From Owenia fusiformis (taxonomy: Eukaryota; Annelida; Polychaeta; Sabellida; Oweniidae), in the NCBI GenBank assembly GCA_903813345.2, contig CAIIXF020000010.1:12715181-12779180 (forward strand): a DNA stretch of 64,000 nt. Reading direction: 5' to 3'. The position numbers and the translations under genes are program-made. Below the pieces are notes generated by a model. That model searched no databases and was not told where the DNA came from. It was given only the letters and a program-made list of their open reading frames with translations. Shown one piece after another: positions 19,800 to 31,871 of the stretch (its first letter is position 1; the number at the start of each line of letters is the position of its first letter).

Positions 19800-22700
19800 T
19801 ACAAGCTTTGCACCATATTAGATATCTGGGTTCTCTTAATGAAGTTCTGTTTTTAACCAGTGCTATAGTTGATAAGTGGAGTGGTAATAAAGGATGAATG
19901 ATCTACACTAAGGCCAGCAAGGTCAACATTACAAATATAGCTTTGCTGGACTACCAAAAAGCACAGCACTGTTTAATCATATCACTTTGAACATAAGTGC
20001 ACTTATCTTTCCCTTGCAATTCCTGGGCATTATAATCTGAATGTTTTTTGTGTAAGGGCTATAGGCAATAGAAACATTATTGCTGAGGATGATGCTAAGA
20101 ACTTGAGGTTCATATTTTGTTTTCATCACGCTTTATAAATATTCTTGTCTTTTTATGGTCTTTTTCTTTGATGATGTCATCATAGATGCTATTGATATTG
20201 GTTTCAAATGTTTTCGATTTTAGTGAAGGAGTTGTGAATTGTTCCAAGGTATGGTACTCAACAGTAAATTGGTTTATGTCAGATATTTTATTTTTAACAA
20301 GGTATATGAGCTCTTATACCTCTAGTGGGAATTTCTGAGATTTATGAACTTTCCAAACATGGGATGAATTACAACTTAACTAATGGGCCATATGGATTAA
20401 CATGTAAAGGTAGGGTGTCTAGTGTCAGAATGAGAATGCAATCAAAGAACACTGCCTCAAGCTGAGAGAGAAAGAAAAAGCCGGGTAGATTCTGGAAATC
20501 CTGCTAAGCATTTAACTCAGTCAGGAAGCATAAGCCCTATTTAAGGATAATCTGTACTTGAATTGACTCATGCTTTGTCAACTTTGATTTCAATGAAGTT
20601 ATACATTTTCCTTGATAATGAGGAAACCACGAAACAAATTAGATATTTAATCAAGCTTTTTTCATTTAATTCAAGTTTTAAATAATTACATCTCTCATAT
20701 TTTGGATGTTTAGGAAGGAGGTCACATCACTGAGGAGATAGATACATACATCAAGTGGATGCTAAATAATTGTACTGCCTCATAAACTCCCCGGGTGAAG
20801 GTAAGCTAAGATTTATATATTTTAATATGATATGTGACGTCACACTAGCTAGAACAATTGATTTTCTGGTCTATATTGGAGTATGTATGACTGATAAAAT
20901 TCATTAATGCAAATAGTCGTGTTTCTCGTCTGTTTATCATATTAGAATCGTAACAAAGACCTCGATTTTATGATTTATGTCAAATATATGACCTCAAATT
21001 TTATTCTGGCCCTTGCCAAAGACCTCAATCGCTACACGATTTTGGTCTTTTAACAATGAACAGAATAAAATTTTTGGTCATATATCACGCCATTATCATA
21101 AAATCTCGGTCTTTATTCCTTAAATATATGACAATTTTAAAACATTTAAAGGTAATAGAGATGTTATTTACCATTCATTCATGCAGCTTTCCACTTATCT
21201 TTAGGAGAGGAAGTGCAATACAATTAGTTTATATTTAAATATGAATAACGTTTGTATGCACACCATTTTTTACAATAAATAATGCCTGAATGAGTAAGTT
21301 ATATGTATATAGAAAAGCCATTTAGTTCCATGTGTTTTTATTCACTTTATTTTATACTTGTTATTTTTGTTATTTTTAATGACCCCAAAGTTAGTAGTAA
21401 TTCTAGACTCTAGTTAGGGCAGACAATATGAAGATGGGGCTTTATTTGGTTCAAACTCTTGAAAAAACTCTCGAATCTGTGTTTAATCAGTTATGATTTT
21501 TCTTGCACCCATGGGTGCTATATTGTGATCAGTTTGTTTATTCTGGGATGCAGTTATAGGCATGTTAGATAGTATATAAGGATATGCCATCACATTTGCT
21601 TACACATGAATTCAAATATGATGGTTTCAATAACTGTGCATGTAATGCCAAACTCTAATATTGACATTCAAACAATCGAAGGTCAGTTATTTTCAATATT
21701 TTGACATTTCTGAGTGGTGCCATATTCAAGTAAATCAGTTTATAATGAAATCCTCAAGCATTGGCTGTAGAAGTGCCTCTATAATAATACATAGTTATTC
21801 ACCCTGGGTAAGAATTGCTAGCCACAATACCTCTGATTATGACAGAGGATTCTACAGTTTTGATGCTGATAAAATCTAAAGAATCAAAATCTAAAATATA
21901 CCTTTAAATTGCTTTTTCTATCAGTTTGGTTTTGTTTCTTCAAAAGAGAGCTTCGTCTGCTTCTTGTCTTGCTGGGATCCTATCAACATCAAATAAGATA
22001 TATATTGCCTATTCAGAACCAAATTTTTGAAGTTCTGACACCAAGAACATTTTTTATGGGAGATTATATTTTAAAAGAATGTTAATGACCAGTTAAAAGG
22101 ATATTGCAGTAATTATTTAGTATATTGAGAAAATTTGATTTGAAAATGGCTAGATCAAAGAAATATCTTGAATTTAAAGAGTTTGGTAAACTTGAAATCT
22201 TGTGAAGGGTGCTATTTGTTGAGAACTGGAATGTAAATCAGTCTGATCAACATTAAGGTACTGCATATAATATAAGTATTTATTAAGAAAACTCTACCTG
22301 AACTTGAAAATTATTTATAGTGTCAGGTTGTTTCCCAGGTAGGTATTTTCTATTACAAACAGGATTCTTAATATTTCATATAAATTGCCAAATTTTGCTT
22401 CAAATATGCAGGGTTATTTTCAAAATTATTTTTAAAGTGTAATTTTTAAACTTTTAAAGTGTGACAAAAGCGTGTAAGTGAATTAAAGTGAGGCCGTTTG
22501 CCTCAATATAAAGCTCAATGGATGAAATGTTAAACACTACCTTTACTTATTGTGATCAAGTTAAAGTGCCCCTAAGTGCCTATTCCGGGGTCTAAAATTC
22601 TCTAATATTTTAAGTACCGCACTATCAATAGAATTTGAAACAAACCTTTTGTGCATCAAAGTCTATTGATGGAGCAAGTGTTTTGAGGTGAAGGATGAAA

Positions 22701-25470
22701 ATATTGTTTGAAATGTTTTACGCACCAAAATTAATATAAATATATATACATGTATGAATATTATTTCATAAAACTTGAAGTTAAAAATCCATTCCATTCA
22801 TATTCAATATTTTTTAATACATTATGGAAAAAACATTGAAATTTTGATCTGAAAAACACAGAATAATTTATTTAACCTTTTATGACCTTATTTGTATCAA
22901 CGATATACAAACATAAAAAATGAGCAAAAATGGCTGGAATTTGGTTGTAACACATCCAGTAACTTAAGCCCATAAAGGATTTATCAAATCTGTCAACATT
23001 TCTATTGAACCGCCAATACATTAAGGGGATGTTGGCATTCATGTTTCAAAACACCTTGAGAATGTTAGTGCAACATGTATTCATTGGACTTAAAATCTTT
23101 TGATTGTACAATAGATTGGCTACTTAGGATTTTATTAGGTTTTCTAGGATTTGAGCCTTTTAAGGCAAGAATGTAGGACTGTTAAATTATTTATAATCAT
23201 AAATCTGATTCCGGATGTAGATATGAAGTAGATATTTCAAAGGTAAATTTTGTATGGTTTTTCGGTATTTTGGTTCTTGTAATGTTACTTCTTATTCCAT
23301 CTGATGTATAGAAGATTTAAAAGTACTTGTATTAAATCAAAATATTTTGGAGAGTGTTGCAACAGACTTCATATATTGTAGACAGTTCATTAACAAATAA
23401 ACAAACAAACAAATGTAAAAAGAATCAGCACTCACTTATGTAAAACATAAAATAATCAATATCATGTCAGTAAAAGATGTAATAGAAAATTCTAATTTTA
23501 TTCATCTTTAAACCAGTTACACATACATTGGTTTTTGCCAGTTTGCCAAAATGTTTGCCAAATCAATTTGCCAATTGATTTATGTTTTTGATGAAGGTGA
23601 ACTTCCAGTTTCTGATTCTGATACTCATGACCTTCCAGGCAACACAACGATCTGAAAAGAAATAAATGTGTAAAGTTGTTGATTATATAGCTTCCTGTTT
23701 ATGTTTTGCTGAAATACTGAGATGTATGGCAGTAGAACCCAGTTGTAGGGCAAGAGTGTTCATTGACATTTAGGTTAGTACTTGTACAAGATAGCAAAAC
23801 AACCAAGGGTCAAGATGTTTAACATATTAGTTTGTAATGTTTTTTGTTGCTATGGTGATAGATAAGATACATTTTAGAAAAAATTTGTATATGTCAATCA
23901 TGGTACCAGGACTTTCTATGGTGGTCTCTGGTGAGCCATTGTCCATTGATTTAGCTTATAATAGTGTTAAAGGAATTGACAATAATTTTAAAATTACCTC
24001 CTGTTCAAGTTGCAATCATTTTTATAGATTATATTGATAGATTTGATATCACTGAATATGGTATTGCTTGTTGAGAACCACACAACATTACCATTTATCA
24101 TTTATCTGAGATTTAAGCAGGGTCCATTTTTTAAAGAAATAATCATTTTAAATGATTTCTTGTAAATAGATAATAAATAAGTACAAAAAGTATGAATTAT
24201 TATATATCAAGAGCATAATGTAAAATTTCAACTGAAAAGTTAGATCGAAATGGAATCCAAGTTCACAGTGGGGGGTATAACTCATCAAACACTGTATAAT
24301 TTTTTAAAGCTTATTGTTACAGCCTTATGTTTTTAATTTGCTTTTGTTAGTAAGGATTATATCATTGACCATTCATGAATTTTTGTGCACCATACAAGGT
24401 TACAAAACTTCATTTATGAACGATTTCAGCAGGGGTCTATTTTATGAAAATTAAATATTTTTCCGGATAGTTCTTAGATGGAAAGCTAGTACATTGTTAC
24501 GATTAAATTACATCATTAAGGTGTATAAATCATGAAAACAGGTTTCATACTGATGTCTACAACCTAATTCGTATAACGCCATGTCACAAATGGGGGGGGG
24601 CTCACATTGACCTCCACTTGGGGATCTTTATTACTTATATGATTTCAATATTACAATAATGTCGGTATCATTATAAACAGGCACTAAATAAGTGTAGACT
24701 ATTTTAAATACGTTGACAGCAAGAAGATTTATAAAATTGAAACTGTAAAACGAGATAACATTTGGGCTCTAAAATCACAATGATTGGTATAACTAATCAA
24801 ATGTTTACTTTTTAAGGTTATTATCATATCCTAGCAATTTAAATTGGTTTAAATAGTTATAATTGAATTATTTGCAGTTTCTGAATTTTTCGAATATCTT
24901 AAAATGGTTCAGATTTTCATTTATAGAAGATTTAATTCAAGTCTAATTCAAAAAGATGAATATTTTTGTGGATAGTTCTCAGATCAATTACTATTATTAC
25001 CACATTTCCGGGAATGTTATAGGGGTATTAGTGCTAGTTTAGAAGGCATTTATGTTACTTTATCGATCTGAGCAATATGTGACGTCATAGTGGCGGGCCA
25101 TAGTGGCGGGCATATCTTTCAATGCATATAATTTTTGCTACTTCAGCCCTGGGCATTAACTGTGGTAATACTAATAACCTAATTTCTGCGGGCAATATTA
25201 AACAAATACTGGATAATCAGAAGCTTGATATGGCAGAATACCTATTCGAGAAAAAATATTGGGCGAGGCGGTATTTATTAATTTCAATATAGAGCGTTTG
25301 GGTTCTAGCATTGCCTCATGGGATTGTCTATTTTCTACTACATAAAATAATCTATTACTAAAGTTATGTGCTTGCAGAGATAGCCTGTATCGCAAAAATC
25401 ATATATCCTTTCACCCCACATCATACCATATGCTTTATTGATGTTAAAATCTAATTTTATAAATAGCGGG
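19800..25470. other. Intergenic stretch without a recognised gene
   Basis: AT-rich DNA between COG1 and the PDZ gene. Only short chance frames are seen, apart from the exon-like piece at 20715-20801. Around 24117-25000 there are degenerate ~300-bp repeats (GCAGGGTCCATTTT and GCAGGGGTCTATTTT, GGATAGTTCT). TGACGTCA occurs at about 20836 and 25080. Confidence 0.5.
20715..20801 (+). other. Isolated exon-like segment in the intergenic gap
   Basis: A TTTAG acceptor-like site precedes GAAGGAGGTC, and a GTGAAG/GTAAGC donor-like site ends it. Within it one frame reads EGGHITEEIDTYIKWMLNNC, then TAS and a stop. It might be a 5' untranslated exon of the PDZ gene or the tail of an unseen gene. Splice motifs alone are weak evidence. 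Confidence 0.2.
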
Positions 25471-25479
25471 AATAAATTC

Positions 25480-28400
25480 TTAATTCATCTAATGCAAAAG
25501 CCAATTCATAAGTAGAAAATTCGTTGTTAACTTCAAAAGTGTCAATATCTAATATTTTTCATTATTATGGACCTCTGTTAATCCCCTCAATGATAAGTAA
25601 ACGATAATGTTGACAGGTCCTCAACGGATGAAAACGTATGTAGGAATATATGTTTTATCATTTAAACATATCATTTAACAATTGGCGGATCAACGAAAAA
25701 CAAGATGATGTTAAAATAAAATTAACTAAATGGGACCATTATTTTTATCATTTTGAATGCAAAATATAGTCAGACAGACGATCTTAGTTTCAATTAAACA
25801 GATAAAATCAATATGTCATACTAATAAACTTTCCAAAAGACGATAAATGAGTAGATAATCTGTTGTAAACTTCAAAAATATCAAAATCTAATATTTTTGT
25901 TGACCCCTGTTAAACCCCTCAATAATAAGGAAACGGTAATGTTGACAGGTCCTCAACAAGTGAAAATGTATATAGGAATTTATGTTTTATCATTTAAACA
26001 TCAAAACAATTGGCAGATCAACAAAAAACAAGATGATGTTAAAAGAAAATGAACTGTAAATGGAATCATTGTTTTTAATCATTTTGAATGCACAATATAA
26101 TCAGACAGACGATTTTATTTTCAATTAATTGATAAGATCAATACGTCATACTAATTAGAAAATCCCAATGAACACTATATAAATCATCAATCTGTACAGT
26201 CACAATGTAATATTTACCACCTACTCTTTCCTTCAATAAATATTTTAGATCATTGTAACCATACTTTAAAGATGACTCTCAGTAATGGCGAATTTCTGCT
26301 CTAGTCAGATATTTTGAATTTTCAGAGGCACAAATCCGAAAAACACCGCCATAATTGTGATCTACTCTGAAATTCCTTCAATTTGAGTATAATATAGCCA
26401 TACTTTTAAGAGCTATACTTCAAAAACATCTCAAAATAAATGCAATTTGTGTTTTGTGTTAAAATTCCCGCCATTTTTAAACTGGCGGCCATCTTGAAAT
26501 TTTTTTTGCGTATAACTATTCACCAATATACATCTTTCCACCAAATATGAAGAAAATCTGTCTACTAGTATTCAAGTTATCTTCCGGACAGACGGACGGA
26601 TGGACTAACTGACTGACTGACTGACTGACTGACTGACTGAAGGACTGACAGAGGGAGGGCTTCACTATATCCCTATCCCTTCGTTGGGATAATAAACAAT
26701 TGGCAGATCAACGAAAAACAAGATGATGTTAAAATAAAATTAACTAAATGGAACCATTATTTTTATCATTTTGAATGCAAAATATAGTCAGACAGACGAT
26801 CTTAGTTTCAATTAAACAGATAAAATCAATATGTCATACTAATAAACTTTCCAAAAGACGATAAATGAGTAGATAATCTGTTGTAAACTTCAAAAATATC
26901 AAAATCTAATATTTTTGTTGACCCCTGTTTAACCCCTCAATAATAAGGAAACGGTAATGTTGACAGGTCCTCAACAAGTGAAAATGTATATAGGAATTTA
27001 TGTTTTATCATTTAAACATCAAAACAATTGGCAGATCAACAAAAAACAAGATGATGTTAAAAGAAAATGAACTGTAAATGGAATCATTGTTTTTAATCAT
27101 TTTGAATGCACAATATAATCAGACAGACGATTCTATTTTCAATTAATTGATAAGATCAATACGTCATACTAATTAGAAAATCCCAATGAACACTATATAA
27201 ATCATCAATCTGTACAGTCACAATGTAATATTTACCACCTACTCTTTCCTTCAATAAATATTTTAGATCATTGTAACCATACTTTAAAGATGACTCTCAG
27301 TAATGGCGAATTTCTGCTCTAGTCGGATATTTTGAATTTTCAGAGGCATAAATCCGAAAAACACTGCCATAATTGTGATCTACTCTGAAATTCCTTCAAT
27401 TTGAGTATAATATAGCCATACTTTTAAGAGCTATACTTCAAAAACATCTCAAAATAAATGCAATTTGTGTTTTGTGTTAAAATTCCCGCCATTTTTAAAC
27501 TGGCGGCCATCTTGAAATTTCTTTTTGCGTATAACTATTCACCAATATACATCTTTCCACCAAATATGAAGAAAATCTGTCTACTAGTATTCAAGTTATC
27601 TTCCGGACAGACGGACGGATGGACCAACTGACTGACTGACTGACTGACTGAAGGACTGACGGACGGAGGGCTTCACTATATCCCTATCCCTTCGTTGGGA
27701 TAATAAACGTTCCAAAAGCCGATTAATGAGTAGATAATCTGTTGTAAACTTCAAAAATATCAAAATCTAATATTTTTGTTGACCCCTGTTAAACCCCTCA
27801 ATAGTAAGTAAACGGTAATGTTGACAGGTCCTCAACAGGTGAAAATGTATGTAGTATTATATGTTTTATCATTTAAACATATCAAAACAATTTGCGGATC
27901 AACAAGAAACAAGATGATGTTAAAAGAAAGTGTACTAAATGGAACTATTATTTTTAATCATTTTGAATGTAAAATATAATCAGACAGACGATCTTATTTT
28001 CAATTAAACAGATAAAACCAATAGGTCATGCTAATAAGCTTTCCAAAAACCGATTCATAAGTAGATAATCCGTTGTAAACTTCAAAAATATCAAAATCTA
28101 ATATTTTTTATTTTTGTGGACCCCTGTCAAACCCCTCAATAATAAGTAAATGGTAATGTTGACAAGTGCTCAACATATGAAAACGTATGTAGGAATATAT
28201 GTTTTATCATTTAAAGATATCAAAACAATTAGCGGATCAACAAAAAACAAGATGATGTTAAAAGAAAGTGGACTTGATGGAACAATTATTTTTAATCATT
28301 TTGAATGCAAAATATAATCAGACAGACGATCTTATTTTCAATTAAACAGATAAAATCAATATGTCATGCTAATAACCTTCCCAAAATCCGATTCATAAGT

Positions 28401-28570
28401 AGATAATCCGTTGTAAACTTCAAAAATATCAAAATCTAATATTTTTTAATTTTTGTGGACCCCTGTTAAATCCCTCAATAATAAGTAAATGGTAATGTTG
28501 ACAAGTGCTCAACACGTGAAAACGGGTGCAGGAATATATGTTTCATCATTTAAACTCATCAAAACGATTG
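25480..28570. repeat. Satellite-like block of ~335-bp units including a 1018-bp tandem duplication
   Basis: CAAAATCTAATATTTTTGTT...GACCCCTGTTAA and CAGATAAAATCAATATGTCA recur about every 335-340 bp. Segment 25680-26697 is repeated almost exactly at 26698-27711; each copy contains two satellite units and an inserted ~540-bp element ending in a GACTGACTGAC run and a hairpin. Later units (27711-28570) are more diverged. No coding potential. Confidence 0.85.
26160..26697. mobile_element. Hairpin-ended element inside the satellite (family C), first copy
   Basis: Contains AATGGCGAATTTCTGCTC, an AATTCCCGCCATTTTTAAAC block, a (GACT)n run and a terminal hairpin ATCCCTATCCCTTCGTTGGGAT followed by AATAA. 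The second copy is at about 27178-27711. Their near identity shows the element was copied as part of the 1018-bp duplication. The exact left end is uncertain. Confidence 0.6.
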
Positions 28571-30078
28571 CAGGATGAACAGGAGGAAACAGCTTAATTA
28601 AGGCTTATCTGAAAAATTCCTTTATCCCTATAAGAAAACATGAGAAAGAAATTATTTATGTGAAAGGCAATTTTCCTGTCAAATAAAGTATGATTAGTCG
28701 TAAATATTGCCTCAAACTAAACAATTTTTATTTCAATTGAATATTTTAAAGTATATGCCATTTGAAGTGTAGGATCCTGGTTGAATAAAGATACATGTAT
28801 AACTCAGATAATAGTTTAACATACATGTACTGAAACATTTTTGAAAGAATTCATATTATATTTGCTTAAAGGGATGCCATAGAGTCTCATTCAGGAAATG
28901 GTAGGATATATGTTAAAAAACAAACAAACACACAAAAAACAAACAAACAAATGAACAAACAAACAAACAAACATCTAGGACATTACAGTGAGCATTAGAT
29001 TTGAATTGATCTTCATTGCCGTAAATCTTACTATTTAGAAAGTTCTACATGCTAATTACTGAACTTCCGGAAAGATTACTGGTACACAATTATACTCACA
29101 ATGCTCTAGGACAATATTCTCTACTAGACAGGACAGAATAGTTTGTCTAACATATGATACCAGCTGTATTTTCATCAAACATACAAGAATAATTAGTTAT
29201 ACACTAAAAACAAGTAGAGAACCTGTGTGTGATGCAATAAGAACCTTCTCAATTTCTTGACTTTGAGGTATATTGTTACACCAGCTGGAGAGCCTGGGTT
29301 GTCTCATTAATAAAACATAGTTTGTCATGCAAGGCAGGAGAGAAACTTCTTTTTTGTGACAGAGCTACACTAAGCAGTGGAGATTGGTCTGAAACTAGGC
29401 CTTTGTTCTAAAGTAATATTTTTAGCATGCTTAATTTCACTCAAAATGAGGAAAGAAATTTTGATTATCTTTTTTGTCTACTTTCTGATAGATTTCAATA
29501 TCTTTTCCTCATAGTGTTGCCATTTAAAAAAAGTTTAAACTACATGTATTTAAAAGTTAGAAATCATTAATTTATTATCACTTGATATTTTTACACATTC
29601 ATTTTTTCACAATGACAGAAACACACAGTTTTTGTAATAGTTAACAGTAATAAATCAGACAACATATTGTACTGAATTATTTATTCTTAATTCTCATTAG
29701 ATATGCAAACTTATTGAATAAAAATGACAAGTTTGTCTTTGTGTAATTATAAATGCATATTTAATCGTGAAGAATTAGCATGTAATATTTAAGATGCGGT
29801 GTGAGTAATGGAAAAATAGCTGGTATTTTGCCAGTTGATTGTTTAAATGATAAACAAGGAAAACAGATCAAGGTAAAGCATTACCTGAGAGCATTAAGCT
29901 GTTGAGCTCTTTGTCTTCATTAGTCTACTTTTTCAGAGATTCTTGGAATTCTTTAAAGTTGGTTTTAATCACAGATAGTATGTTTTGAAGTAGTCAGAGG
30001 CCACAGGTGTACCATGATAGAAAGATAGAACATCTCTTATGGCATGGTTCCTGACTTTGAGGAAAGATATGGAAATTA
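28571..30078. other. Intergenic stretch, no gene seen
   Basis: AT-rich. An (AAAC)n microsatellite at about 28918-28973. Otherwise no repeat, RNA or frame that I can support. Confidence 0.5.
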
Positions 30079-31001
30079 TCAGGATTTATCTGGAATATAA
30101 AGGACATAGGATATATGCAGAAGGACATCTTTTATAGATATATAATGTTTGTTTCGTGTTGGGAGATAATTTTTTTCTATTTTTCTAACTTTTCTCTTCT
30201 CATTAAAAGATTGAATACATATATATTTTAGAATCTTGACAGTTTTTTCTATCATCCAAATAAAATTTGACATAATTATCACTAAAAAGCCCCCGTAAAT
30301 AGCACCTAACACATTTAACTTATCAGGTGAATACATGTAACAAAACATTACTAAGATGTTAGAAATAATCATTTCTGTTGAAAGCCAATGAAATAATGCA
30401 ACTGATTTTGTACTTTCAGAGTTACCTGCTAAAGCATAATATGATGTGATAATACAATCATACAATAACAATGTGATCCAACAATGTGATGTACCTGCCA
30501 CTACAACATGATAACAGGATACAAGTAGTACAACTTATGAAAAAACATATGATGACCTTATGAACACACGCAGAGAGATACAGCACTCGCACACAGAGTT
30601 CACATTTATCTCTGTTCTGTTACAACATAGACAAGTATAAAGATGCAAGATAAACAAAAGAGTACTTGGACCTATCAAACCATTGAACTTATCTATATTT
30701 GTTGTTGTTAACATAGGTATAGCATGAATATAATTCATCCAATACCAAAACAGGGCCCTTACATGTAGAAGTGATGCCAGAACTGTACAATATTCAAGCT
30801 AGAACTAGTACAATCTGCTGTTGGGGAAATGTGACTAAAATTTAAGTCTGCAGACAGATGGAAAAATCCTGACAGGTGCATCTTGTAGTATGATTTGTGA
30901 TCTTGTCCTACTGACACTCCTGTTTTGAGCAGGATCTTTAGTAAGGTCTGCTGCCTCTCTTGGTCTCTTATGATGACATCGTTACTATAAGTTCCCGTCA
31001 T
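30079..31001 (-). pseudogene. Run of hydrophobic minus-strand reading frames; unrecognised or decayed membrane protein gene
   Basis: Three consecutive minus-strand frames cover 920 bp. 31001-30759 is an ATG frame of 80 codons. About 30765-30538 and 30534-30079 share one frame separated by a single in-frame TAA at 30537-30535. The latter two contain several hydrophobic stretches (PSTLLFILHLYTC, ITLLLYDCIITSYY, MIISNILVMFCYMYS, GGFLVIIMSNFIWMI), suggesting up to four or five membrane spans. I recognise no family. A GTAAGG donor-like site at the end of the first frame could mean spliced exons instead of decay. Chance openness in AT-rich DNA cannot be excluded. Confidence 0.25.
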
Positions 31002-31538
31002 ATCTCCGCAAGTTCACATAATATCTACAAACATAGCGTCATATCTACAACATTAAGTGGTATCCTAGGAGCTGTATCTACTGGACTCTGCTGGATCACT
31101 TTTTCTGGAAGTTTTGATGTTTGAGTTCAAGTTTAAAAAAAGTTGGCATGACATATAGAAAAGATTTCTGCACGATTGGAGTTAAAAAGTTCAACTTTAC
31201 AAAGTTGCATTCAATAAATGCATTTAAACTGGTGTTATATGGTTGGATTGGATTGACATTTAGAGGTGTTACTGGAATATAACAACATAACTTATCTACC
31301 TACAAATATATTGAGGATTATATCTGTTCAGTGATGGCCTTAAAAGTTAATCCCTTAGGGTCATGTAAACAATGTGTGGATTCACTTGATGAAAATATAT
31401 TATGAACACTAACTTCAGTACATGTAAGGATATTGCAAGTTTATGTACATAAACAACTCATAATGGATTAAAGTATGTGTGGATTAGATAATATTGGATT
31501 TAATTAAAATAGGTTGATCTCCTGGATTATTATTTAGG

Positions 31539-31871
31539 ATGGAAGAGAAAAAAGCATCAAAGATCCCCAAACTTGGATTGTTTCATGGTCTGCGAAATAA
31601 AACCCCCACAAACTCACCTGGTAACTCACCACGTCGTCCCCCTGATCAGGAAAAGCCAAAAGGTTCACCGAGGACCCCTCGGTTGTTTTTTGGTCGACGT
31701 AATGCTGCCAAAAAGAAAGATGCTAGAATCGCGAAATATGCCATTCCCGAGAGTGATACAAATTCGAGACCAGAGGGGGGCACTAGAAAAGGTTCCGTGG
31801 AATCGGCAGATACTGTTTTCTCACAGAAGAGTGTGGAGTCTTTCTCTAGCTCTAACTTCGATGGTCTGGAG
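31539..31871 (+). CDS. PDZD2: PDZ scaffold exon 1: basic Ser/Pro-rich N-terminus (residues 1-111)
   Basis: Starts [20 protein letters not shown] and runs through phospho-site-like [10 protein letters not shown] and SPRTPR, then [11 protein letters not shown]. The sequence just 5' (TATTATTTAG before GATGG) looks like an acceptor, so a 5' UTR exon probably lies upstream. The donor is the weaker GTTAGT, phase 0. Confidence 0.85.

Noticed and set aside
25078-25110. TGACGTCA plus repeated TAGTGGCGGGC as a CRE/E2F-type promoter
   Set aside because: No gene or exon starts nearby, and short motifs of this kind are expected by chance in 64 kb.
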